DNA of 64,000 nucleotides from Schistosoma haematobium (lineage: Eukaryota; Platyhelminthes; Trematoda; Strigeidida; Schistosomatidae): assembly GCF_000699445.3 (NCBI RefSeq), contig NC_067198.1:42339691-42403690 (forward strand). The letters run 5' to 3'. The position numbers and the translations under genes are program-made. The notes under the pieces were generated by a model. That model ran no database searches, was not told the origin of the DNA, and saw only the letters and a program-made list of their open reading frames with translations. Of this stretch, positions 1 through 11,500 are shown one piece after another; the stretch's first letter is position 1; every line of letters begins with the position of its first letter.

Positions 1-2403
1 TCACAAAGTACGGTTCGATGCCAATACACGAAAGTAGCAAAGTGACTGAAATAAGAGTGGCAACGGACGTTCCGACGAAGAAACCAGACATTAACGGGTT
101 GTGCAAAAAGTATGTATTGTGCAATGCCAATAGTGGTGGAAACACTAGATCGGTTACAGAATGCTACGGTGTTTACAGTGCTGGATTTACGGTCAGGTTA
201 TTGGCAACTGCCTATAAAAGATAGCGATCGAAGCAAGACAGCATTTGCTGTACGTGATAAACAGTATCAATTTAAACGAATGCCGTTCGGGTTGGCAAGT
301 GCACCGTTTACGCTACTGCCCAAAGATCTAAGCAACGTCCAGGTATATGGCGACGATGTAGTTGTGTACAGTCAGACAGAAACAGATCACGTCAAGCATA
401 TGGAAGCAGTCTTAAAGCGAATTGACGAATTTGGATTTCGAATTAATAAGGATAAGTCGCAGATAACGAAAAGTAGCGTCACGTTGTTGGGACAGAAAGT
501 GGAAAATAAAGAAATAAAACCATTGCCGGGAAAAATTCTTACGATAAAGAATATTTCAGTACCTAATTCGAAAAGGAAGTTGAGACAGTTCCTGGAAAGG
601 ACTGATGCCGCCGAACAAAGGTTCAACCGAATCAAAAACATGCTAGACGACCGTCGGATGACGCTCAGACTGCCTGAACCCAAGAAACCGTTTACAGTGG
701 CCACAGACGCAAGTGATCATGGTATAGGTGTTGTCTTGAGTCAGTCTGATAGAGTGGTGGAATACGCGAGTCGCGTTCTCACACCCGCCGAACACAAGTA
801 TTCAACGATCGAAAAGGAGTGTTTAGCAATCGCGCGGGCAGTAGACAAATGGAGACCGTACCTTTTAGGTAGACGATTCCACATTGAGACTGACCATAAA
901 CCCCTACAGTGGTTGAAAACAGCAAGAGACCCCCGAGGGAAGTTAGCGCAATGGATGATACTTCTGAAAGAGTACGACTTCAGTATCGGCCATGTTCCAG
1001 GAATTGGAAACGTAATGGCAGATTACTTGTCAAGACCAGACATGGAAGCCGAGCTTCCATTGACAGCATACGCGGTGAATAGTTTAGAGGGAGACCCATT
1101 AGAACTCGTCCGGCAGCAGAAAGCTGACCCTAACCTTCGAGAGGTAATCAGAGTGATAAGAGAGGGAGCAGACGTCGACAAACGAACAATGGACAAGGAG
1201 ATAATAATGCTGCTTCGGCAAAAAGAATGACTGAGAGTGAACGCAGATGGAGTCCTGACCTGGCAGGACGATGACCAGAATTGGATGGCTGTGATCCCGA
1301 AAGACCGGCGGCGTAAGATGATACACGAGTGTCACCAGGTAGCACATACAGGCATCGCAAGAACGACGGATTTACTACGACAAATTGCATACTGGCCAGG
1401 CATGAGAGACGATGTGGCTCAATACGTGTTAACTTGCCATCAGTGTCAACTAATGAAAAGTGGTCGATACGCACAACCACCATTACAGTCAATCCCAGTA
1501 ACCGCAGTCGGTGATCTATGGTCGGTGGATGTGATGGGACCGTTTCCACAGACGGCGAGCGGTAACCAGTACCTGCTAGTGATGACGGAACATGCTACAC
1601 GTTGGGTAGATGCCGTACCCATTGCAGACCGGCGGGCAAAAAAAGTGACCGAAGTGGTAATCCGGCATATTGTAGCGTGTCACGGAATACCGAAGATGAT
1701 ATTAACTGACCAGGGTCCTTGTTTTGGAAGTGACGAGTTTAAAGCCCGTCTAAAGCAGTTTGGTATCAAGAGGATACGAACTAAACCGTATCATCCTCAG
1801 ACAAACGGGCTTACAGAGAGAAACAATCGGACGTTAAAGGAATGGTTAGCATCTAAAGGAGGAACTTGAGAGAAAGAGTTACCATTGATTTTGCTGACGC
1901 ATCGTTCCTCCATACAAGGAACAACCAAGAAGTCACCTTTCTTGCTCATGTATGGCAGACAGCCACGACTTCCAATGCATAATAAGACCTGGCCACAACA
2001 ACAGAAGTGGACGACAACAAGGTTAAGGAATGAGGGGAGGTATGCAGTAAGGAACCTGGAAAAGAAACAAATATCAGACATAAAGAAGGCGCAACAACAG
2101 AGGAGAACATGGAAACCTTTTGCAGTGGGGGACCTAGCAAAGTGTAGAGGACGGAAAAGTAACATAGCGGGGGGATCAGGGTCGGGAAAGCTGATCCCAA
2201 AATGGGAAGGACTGTACGTTATCACGGAGAGACGTGGCTCGGTTTACACGATCTGGAGAGAAGACAAGCAGAAGCGCGTAAATGCCAGTCAACTTCAGAT
2301 ATGGTTTCAAGATCATTATGAGTGTGACTCACGAACAGCACTAAAGAAGACAGCTGTACGGCGATCAGAAAGACTACGAAGATACTGTCATTTTGACCAA
2401 TAG
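1..2403 (+). mobile_element. Decayed Ty3/gypsy retrotransposon pol (RT-RNase H-integrase)
   Basis: Pol polyprotein of an LTR retrotransposon, which copies element RNA to DNA and integrates it. One reading frame runs from about 112 to 2403, broken by TGA at 1228 and TGA at 1867. RT shows LDLRSGYWQ, FGLASAP and a YGDD box at 346-357. RNase H shows TDASDHG near 703 and ETDHKPL. Integrase follows, with an HHCC finger (H at about 1327 and 1336, CHQC near 1435) and a DDE triad: D at 1528, D at 1708, E at 1816, a D-35-E spacing. The order RT-RH-IN is Ty3/gypsy. Two stretches look deleted in frame: just before YGDD, and between the RT end and RNase H near 590, where the thumb region is too short. The RT N-terminus before 112 is not in this frame. 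Non-functional copy; the subfamily is not assigned. Confidence 0.9.
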
Positions 2404-2744
2404 ACTCTAAAGTGTACGGAAAACAAAACTTGATATTCTTCACGATTATATGATTACTTAATTACGTATTGTACGTTGGTGTTAAACAACGAATACCTTA
2501 TTCCACTGCGGTGAATATTTAATCAGCATACAACATTTATTTAATCCACTAACGAAAAGATAGTTTCGCTGACATATATTTGCATTCTTATTATATATAT
2601 AGGGATGATGAACTGCGACAGAAAGTGATCAGTTTTCTGGACTATCAAACACAGTTAGTACAAAGTTATTCATCCACTAAGGTTAGTCTTGTTAATCTAT
2701 AGCTGTTTTTGAAAGGGAGAGTGTGGATAGAGGTTAATATTATC
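2404..2744 (+). other. 3' flank of the gypsy pol, possible LTR remains
   Basis: AT-rich sequence directly after the last pol stop. It has a TATA-like run (tatatatatag) at about 2590-2601 and a purine run (gaaagggagag) at about 2709-2719 followed by TGTGG, which could be a polypurine tract and LTR start. No second LTR is in the window to compare, so the boundaries are not established. Confidence 0.3.
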
Positions 2745-3075
2745 TTTTAAATCATGAACTGAAAATCTAGAAGCACTGGACAGCCGTTTTGCCATAATAT
2801 GGGAATCCTTAGAAGTGCGCGTCCACGACCTTGCTCGTGAGAATCGAACTCAGGACCCTTGGTCTCCGACACAGTAGCGTGGAGGCTAAGCGTTGGCGTG
2901 TGGGACTTAGGGTCCTGGGTTTAATTCTCACATGCGAGTTCGTGGATACGCACTTCTGAGAAGTCACATGCTAGGATGAAACAGCCATCAGTGCTTCTAG
3001 ATTTTCAATAGTGGTCTAACTTAGATCGGTTCGTGATATCAATGAAATTCAACGATCTCCACAACCTGTTACCGA
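2745..3075. repeat. Two hammerhead-SINE (type B) fragments in head-to-head inversion
   Basis: A minus-strand fragment (about 2755-2880) is followed at once by a plus-strand fragment (about 2880-3075) of the same tRNA-derived SINE. Both carry the 'agcactggacagcc / ggc(t)gtccagtgct' block and a degenerate hammerhead: minus core CTAAGGA (G5 changed), plus core CTGAGAA (G8 changed). The plus copy ends with the usual 'gatctccacaacc' tail. Confidence 0.75.
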
Positions 3076-4350
3076 AAATTGGAATATCTTGTTAGAACAT
3101 AATTCCCGATTCTCTTTTTTCTAGGTGAAACGGCTATGTTGTGACTTACAAAAGATGTTTTGTAGCTCAACTACTAATGTTTGTTAGTGTCTTACTGTTT
3201 TATGCCCTTTAAATTCTCCAATTATCTGAAGTGCTTCAAGCATTTTGCATTGAAACTATCATAGTCTCTCTCTCTGAATATGTTTGTTTTTACGAATTCG
3301 GCTATGAAAATTAATTCATACAAGTGGTTCAAAATAAGGGCTATCCAGCCTGATATTAGACTTAGCATGAATATCTCAGTGTCATTTAATATTCAATTTC
3401 TCAATATCTTTGTTATGAGCTTTTAAAAACCGATAGGTTATTGTTTCGGTACAGTTCCAGGTATTTGGTAATGTCCAGTGGGTGTTAGCCTAGTCACTCC
3501 GTTGCACTAATTCTAATCAGTTTGACGGTTATTTTTGGATTTGTTTATCTTGTAATTTGAGTAAGTGCATTTGTTCCATTGTAGTAGCGTTTCTGGATAC
3601 CAGGAGTAATCACATTATGGGATTTAAAGTTAGTTGGTTTCAATGTAAAAATAATAAAGTGATTATTCCAGTGCTAATGGAAGACGATTGCTTCAAGAAT
3701 AAAAAAAGTTAATTTATTGGTATTGCAGACAGTGTGAGAAGACGGAATTGAAAGAATAAGAGGGTAGGCGGAGATGATACAAAGAGAGGTAGGAAGTAGT
3801 TACCAATATGCGGTAATGAAAACGTAGTAATTTATGAGACATGCATGAGACAACTTGTCCAAGAAGGAGATTATAATCCATGAGTGAGTACGTGTTTGTC
3901 AAGTCTCCTCTTAAAGCTTTTATTTGAGGAGGCTGTGGTCACTTCGGCTGAGAGAACATTTTAGATGGGGCAGGTCTAAATGAGAAAAGGTGAGGGCTTA
4001 CCCGGGTGTCCACTCTTTGTACTCGATATATCTGGCTTTACAATAGGTACAAAATCTCTATTTAGTTACTACATTGTACCATCAATCGTGTTTTCTATTT
4101 TATGCCACACAGCTATAACACTTATTTCCACAGCACAGCTACTGTATGATTATTTATATCAATTACAAGACCGCAACGCATCGTAGTTAAAAATTTCAGG
4201 TAAATTATTGGTCAAATGTTATCCATAAACAATGAGAGATATATTAACGGTTAGTGAGTTAGATGAAAGCTTACAATTAAGACAATATTAAGATAACGCA
4301 AACCAATTACTTATTGAATATATATATAACCAAAGCATTTGATCTGTGTC
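3076..4350. other. No feature recognised
   Basis: About 1.3 kb of AT-rich DNA. Short ORFs here have no recognisable domain and no exon-like splice context that I could support. It may contain an upstream intron of the FYVE gene or intergenic DNA. Confidence 0.4.
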
Positions 4351-4690
4351 CATGATTGTTGGCCTACTCGAGTTGGATGGGAATAGTGTGATCTCCTAGC
4401 TTACTTAGAAGTCACACCTAGCTGTTAATACTTAACGTGGATTACGCTATCGTGATAATCAGGTAGATTGGCTTTCTAATTGTCTGGCTAGGATAAATAA
4501 TTTCATTAGGCAACTGCATTTATTTGTTTCAAAAAGTTACAGAAGTACAATGAGTAACCACTACCAAAAGTGCCTGTCCATGACTTGCAATTGATTGTCC
4601 TTGGGTCTGACTAGAATCGGGAAAATTTTTGACATTCAGTAGTTTACCTGCTGGATGATTTGGTTAGGGCTCAGTGACATTACTCCAGCC
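4351..4690 (+). repeat. Unclassified dispersed repeat, partner of 43741-44090
   Basis: Blocks such as 'ggcctactcgag', 'gaagtcacacct', 'cttaacgtggattac' and 'gatgatttggttagggctcagtgacat' recur in the same order at 43741-44090. The two copies have diverged. No protein domain was recognised. Confidence 0.55.
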
Positions 4691-5112
4691 CTATATATAT
4701 ACCGAAGGCGAGTTTTCAAAGTTTTGTCTCTTACAATTTTTCCCCTTTTTTCAACACGAATCATTCCACAAAACTTAGTATATGTGACTCGTTTAAGTAA
4801 GACCTTGTTAAGAAAGAGATTAACATTAAAACGGTTATTGTTTATTGTTCTTTACCTGTGGCGATAGATTTTGAGAATATGATCATAAATATTTAAAAAA
4901 TGGTGATTGGTTATCGAAATGTGTGCTCAATATATCTAGGTGAATTCTTTGCACCGCTCCCAAGAAGTATACAAAAATATAACATGTTTCCGAATAAATT
5001 ATCGTTAGCTGTGATCACATTCAAAATTAGATCTAAACTGGCGATTGTGTAATACCTAGCATTCATTGTTATTAAAAACTGAATCATCGCACAAGTTATT
5101 GGCCTTGATATT

Positions 5113-5500
5113 CGTTATATCTAGAACTTGGATTTTTGATATACCGCATACAATTTTAGCATTCGAACGCTAGAACCCTCCAAGTCGCAAGTCAGGAGAC
5201 AGAAGACGAGTGGGAAGGAACCTTATTCCAAACACTGTTAAATATGGTACAAACCACTCAGGTATTTATAGATTTTGATAATAACGAATTCATCATTATA
5301 GCCATCCAATCTTCATTCAGTGGTTTTTCTCATTTGTCCAATCGGCAAGCTACGCATCGAGATTATGGAATATTCTTCCAAACGATGATTGCATGGAATG
5401 TCCTCGACTCTTTCAACAATACTACACGATTATGCCATTTTCAAAATAATTGATATTTGCCGAGATATTTGGGAAGTGGAAGCTGGAAATTGTTGATTAC
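5113..5500 (-). mobile_element. Solo LTR-like repeat, same family as 10832-11184
   Basis: Read on the minus strand, this matches the LTR-like repeat at 10832-11184. It shares the end 'gatataac', the 'gcggtatatcaa' block and the central AT-rich part, with many differences. No primer-binding site follows it. It sits within 250 bp upstream of the first recognised exon of the FYVE gene. Confidence 0.5.
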
Positions 5501-5746
5501 TGTAGGAGGAGGCTGTGAATAATAAATTCAAACCACAGCTGTTTTAATATTATCCGTAATAAGAAAAAATAAGGCGAACAAAATAATACTGGCTTTATTA
5601 TTACCAGTATTGCTGCTATTTTTATTATTATTAATAATATTTCAGTCTTGAAACAACAGGCTCACAAATCAGAAAAGCTTTATTTGTTATCTTCAGCATA
5701 AGTACATGATGCATCCAAGTTTCATCATTTGTTTTCCATATTTCAG

Positions 5747-5824
5747 CCAGCTGAAGAAGATCTAAAGGAGAAGGATGAAACAATTGATTTGTTAAAAAAA
5801 CAACTAGATGAACTCCAAACCAAA
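5747..5824 (+). CDS. FYVE gene exon (first one recognised)
   Basis: 78 nt after a good acceptor (tttcag at 5741-5746). It encodes 26 residues beginning [18 protein letters not shown], a coiled-coil pattern, and ends in phase 0 before gtgaat. Earlier exons were not found. Confidence 0.75.
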
Positions 5825-8516
5825 GTGAATTATATCAATTTTTAATGCATTAACATGATGTATTCATTTTTGTTCTGTTCAATTATAGGAAGAGATTATG
5901 AAGACAAATGTAAGCACTTACACTTATATTGACACTAGAAGTGTTCAATCACAATATGTTTCAGAGGTAAGAATAGTGTTTCTTCAGATTCTTTCTTTCA
6001 ATAAGTGTTTTATTATTTATTTGAACATAAACTTTGGTACATGGAGGTACCAAATACATATGCACCACATAAATCATTCGATTTGTGTTTGGGGCTGGAA
6101 GACTGCTCGGGTGCTCAAACCGAAGCAGGTGGTTTCCCTAGGGGGCTACTCCCAGAGCTTTTGATCTGAAGATTTAGTCCACAAGGAAGTGGGGCGACAT
6201 CAGGAGATGCAGTCCCATGGTAGCCAGTGACCAACAATAGGTTCATAATACATTTGTTCCCTCAAGATCCTGCAGCCCACGTGCATTATTGGTTTGGAAT
6301 CAGGGTTTTCCAACTCTCCTATGTGGACTCTTCGTGTCCATCAACCCGGTTAAAGCGCCGGACATTTGGTTTTCATCCTCTCAATTTCTTAAGAAACACT
6401 CCCGCCGCGATAAGGCAGTTAGTAGGGCTTTCCTCACAGTGGCTGTATACTCGTGGCCATGTCAGAGTATTTGGAGAGAGCTGACTTTCTCCACACTCGA
6501 CCATACCATGGCATTCGTGGTTAATGTTTTATTATCAAATATACATGCTTAATACCTAAAATAAGTTGATTAGGAAATAGCGAAATAGAGTGAATGCTGA
6601 CTAAATTTTTTATGTTTGTAAGTATCGATGCCAAGGATCAACTTAATAGTTTCTAATATACTGAGCGTTGGGTAGACGGATAATATTAAGTATATTTTTT
6701 TGTGATGTCCCAATGAGTAGAAAATCGTATTTCTGACGTGTTGGGCCTTAATGTAAGTCAATTTAGAGTAAATAAAAATGTGACTTCACTGAGGCACAAT
6801 TCATCAGAAATACAATTTTCTACTCATTGGGATATCAAAATACTACTTATGTCGACAGACATAAGTAGCATACACCACACATGAATCAAAAATAGCATTT
6901 TTGATTATGATAACCATGGTCTCCTAGGCTATCCTGGTATTCAACATTTATTTTACCCAAGTAGTTTGTGTAGATTATTTTGATTTGAAAATGACTGTCA
7001 ATCAAAGGGTTGCGGAGATAGTTAAATTTCATTGAAATCATGATCCGTTCTAAGTCAGATTGTAGTGGCTAGTCCTTTATCGAGCCCACATAACTTATTC
7101 CGGATTCTGGACAAACCAACTTATCTATTATTTTCAAACCACATTTTTACCTTGTCACTTATTCGCTTATTAATCCTGACTATTTTTTATATAAGCGTAT
7201 GTAGGTTTATTTCTTATTCTGCTCATCACACGTCTGTAGCTTATTTTTATCTGGCTATAAATATTGATTAACGCTTGATTAAATAGTGTCGACTCACATT
7301 CCTCCTCCACTACTCGTCATTTCGCTTCTTTCTTTACTCTTTGCTTCATCCGTCTGATTGTCTACCCAGATCGATGAGTATATAAAATATAACTCATTTA
7401 ATTCCGTTATTCACTAACACGATTTAAGTCGATAATTTCATACGAGGAATGACGACATATATACTTCGACAGCAATCATTCAATAACGATCATTTATCTT
7501 GTCTAACTGGAGTCAGATCCCGGACCACTAAAAGATCACCATTAAAAACCTAAAAGCAATGGACGTTTCATGATTTTGATGGAGATACTGACAGATAACA
7601 TGTGCTCACTGGTGACTAGCTTTGAGAGGAAATTCCCAGATTTCCAGTAAGAAACCTCGATCAGTAGAGTTAATCCTTGTGGGGTGTGAGGGAGTTATTC
7701 ACTGAATAAAATGGAAGTTGCTCGCTCAATATGGTGGATAGATTGAAGTTAAATATTAAAACTATTGGATACCGACTCATTGGTTTAGAGATGAAGTGTC
7801 CTCTTGGAACCGAAGGTCCTGGTATCAATTCTCACTTGTGGAATCGTGGATACTCACTGCTAAAGAGTTCCATACTAGGATAAGGCGGCCGTTCAGTGCA
7901 TCCAGATTTTCAATAATGGTCTAACTTAGATCGGTTCATGATTTCGATTGGAAATAATTCTAATTGTAGACCAACATCAGCTATAATCAATTAAAATAAA
8001 ACAATTGTTTGTTTCTTCCATTCAGTGATTTTTCAGTTAATGTAAGTGTTGGAGAAATCCAGAAAACTCCGAAAAAAACCCAAGAATTGCTCTGAAAACA
8101 CTGAGAAGCATCTTATCCAATCAGTATTCACTAAAAGTTATGCCAGAAACAGCTAGAAAGTGAAAAGCCACATATCGAGTTTCTGATTGGATGGTTATCT
8201 ATACTGCTACTATGTTTAGTTCCAAATTTTTCGGGAAACCCAAGGATATCTAAAATACTATAAAAGTCCTAGATTTCCTGTATACAAACGAACTTTTGGA
8301 GTAAAGCATTTTCTTCCGTATTTTGTACCTTTCCTATCGTGTTCAAATCGCTGTGTATATTTAGCCTGGGGGTTACGAGAATAGTTTAGGAACCGAATCT
8401 AACTTTCAATTAGAGGACTTATCAATAAGGCTACCTTCATACGTTAGCTATAAGAATTACTTCTATACTTTTTCACATCAGAAATTGTGACAAAGTGAAT
8501 CCATCTATACTATACT

Positions 8517-8547
<31 letters not shown>

Positions 8548-11500
8548 ATTTCCCTTAGGGATTAACAGAGAACAACCTACCTGGAAATACAACAAATCTG
8601 TTGACTGAGGATAGTTTGTCATTAGAAGAAAAATTGAAATCTCTCTCATCTGAAAATAATTCTTTAAAAGTAAGATTATTATTACTATTGTTCTTAAAAA
8701 GCAATTCATAAATAATTTTAGTAGTTGACATCATGAGTCAATTGAAGCTACACCACCATGGAAAACCTGGAAGCACTGGGCGGCCGTTTCGTCCCACTGT
8801 GGGACTCCTCATCAGTGCGCATCCATGACCCTACCCCGCGGGATTCGAACCCAGGATTATCAAATAAAAAAAGGGAACTTGTTGAAATACTGTGTACTGA
8901 GAATTCTATATTGTACCAAAAATATAATGTCGAGTCAAGTCATAAATAATGCTAATAATAATAATAGTATTCTGGTTAATTCTTAAGCGAAGAAATTGAT
9001 TGTGTAAATACTTAAGATAATAATCATGAATATCTACTTAAAAATTGTAAGATATAATTCATTCGTCTATTTTAAACGGTGGCTAACAGTGGAATCTAAG
9101 ATTCTCGTTTCGTGAGTTGAGTGGATGTACATTAATCACAGTGGTAATGTATAGCACCTCCCCCACACTTAAGTTTGTTTACGATGAATCTTGTCAAGCA
9201 CTTCAGTTAACATATTTAACAGTGTTATTCGAACAGTTATAATTTGTATATCTTGGTATTATTATCATATCTGTGTGAGTATGTACGTTTAAACACAAGT
9301 GACCGCCTATGTACATACCCCTCTCTCTAGCCTAAATGTCAGCTACTTAAAGTCACTTGATAAATCATTTGCTTTGCCATATATATGAGTTTAATCTTAT
9401 TAATTTATTTGACTCGGAGTTCACCTCTTTATTCGCTCGCTCGAACGTATCAGCTTTTCTACTCAAATTCGTTTGGTATGCTTGTAACTTTGCAATCTGC
9501 TCTATCCAATAAACTATAGTTAATTCCTAGTGTTGCCTTCTGAATTCATAAGGCGCTGGAATTAAAAAACATAACAATTATTGGGATGATTGATATACGA
9601 AGCCTAAGGAATTATATCGAAGCCAAGCCACCACAAATATTCCTATTAAATATCAGACTATACAGTCATGATAACTATCACACTTATCCAACTAGTATGA
9701 TGTATTATTCTCGTTGTAAAGGTATGAAAACTTCTATTATTTATCAAACTTCAATCATAGGCATAAGGACACTTCAAATGGAATTGTCCGAAATCAACTC
9801 AAACTAGGTAGATCTATTCTGAGAATATCTAGAAGATTCCCGTATCATGGTGTTTTTTTCTATCAATCTACAATGAACTGTGTTAGTACAGTTTTAATTT
9901 AAAAATAAGGAAATCATGTACCCAGTTTATGCTCTTATGAGCAACATTAAATTTGACATAAAAATACTTTATCCCATTGTTTTTCTAGCTGGATTCATGA
10001 GTAACTTAAAGCTAGATCACCATGGGAAACCTAGAAGCACTGGACAGTCATCACCGTATGCTTACTAGTGACGGTCTCCAAGAGGTATTTCCTGGGGTTC
10101 TAGTGAGAAGCCATGACCAGTGAAGTTCAACCGGGTCTGTTATGAAATAGTAACTCACTGATGACAATGGTGGACGGTGGCGCAACTTCGTGGATTGATT
10201 GAAGTTAGATATTAACACTGTTGGATGCCGACCAGCTCAGTGGTCTAGAGGTTAAGCGTTCGTGCTCTAGACTGATAGATCCTGAGTTCGAGTCTGGCGA
10301 GGCGGGTTCGTGAATGCGCACTGCTGAGAAGTCCCGTACTAGATTGAAACGGCCTTCCAGTGCTTCCAGTTTTTTATGGTGGTGGTCTAGCATCAATTGA
10401 CTCATGATCTCAACCATTGAAATTACTATAATATCCACAAAAACCCTTCTGATAATAAATATATATTTGGTTATATACTAATGAGTAGAAAAATTGTATT
10501 TCTGACGTTTCGTAACCTAGTGTAGGTCACTTCTTCAGAGTAAATAAGTAATCGAATTAAATTAACGCAGTACTCAATTTATTTAAAACTATTGGATCCA
10601 ACTTTGACATTGATAATACCTATCCTATATACACTGTCTAGTTATTGATAAATTTTCATTTCGAAATGGTAGAGAAGATTTATAGCTCAGGTAGATGATT
10701 TTGATAGAGTACTTCTCCTTGAAGTTTGTGCTAATGATATTGTTCACAAGAATAATGAAAGCTCCACAACTAAACCATCTATCTTAAAGAACAAAACTCC
10801 ATCAACAATTTACATTACCTTTGTATGATAATGTGACGACGGACCACGGGTGAACTCGAGGAAGCTGTAAGAGGCTCAGAAGGAGCTGAAGATGTTCCAT
10901 CCAATTACCTTTCGGAAAAATATCCTAGAATTCATACGTGTAGCTTCACGATTGGACAATGCTAATAGCCCCCTGTATGCGGATTGGAGGACTGTAATGA
11001 TGATTTCGTTCTTACTAAAAACTATAAATACCTGACAATTTTGTACTATAATTGACACTGTTCGGAATAATATTCCTTTCATCAGTCTCCTGTCTTTTTA
11101 TTGCGACTTGGAAGGGTTTTGGTGTTCTAGTGCTGCTCTGTTATACGCGGTATATCAAGAGATCAACATTCAAGATATAACATTTGGCGATGGGGATGGG
11201 ATTCGAACCCACACGGGGAAACCCCAATAGATTACCAAATAATATCTATCATTACTTATTTATTTATCTTTATTTCCTTTAATTTATAGACAGAATTATC
11301 ATCAGTGAAACATGAATTGAATAATATCACTATTAAATTCAATGAATTTAATGATTCTAAAAAAGCTGAACTAAATAAATATGAAACTGAATTAACAAAT
11401 CGTTCTACTCAATTATCAATTCTTGAAAGACAATTAAAAGAGTTAAAATTAATGAATAAAAAACTTACTGAAGATTCATCTATACTTATCCATTCAAACG

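Noticed and set aside
3714..3902. 62-codon minus-strand ORF
   Set aside because: No domain, no homologous partner and AT-rich low-information translation; typical chance ORF.
5244..5453. 69-codon plus ORF similar to the 68-codon minus ORF at 10876-11082
   Set aside because: The similarity comes from shared LTR-like repeat DNA in opposite orientation; the frames are not conserved as protein.
6227..6552. Two overlapping 85-87-codon ORFs
   Set aside because: They lie within a SINE2 copy; other copies do not keep these frames.
7990..8055. Possible 16-nt microexon with good acceptor and donor near 8030
   Set aside because: It would break the reading phase between flanking FYVE-gene exons, which join correctly without it.
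11185..11235. Functional tRNA-Ser gene
   Set aside because: Only the 3' half is present and CCA is encoded, which nuclear tRNA genes of animals normally lack.
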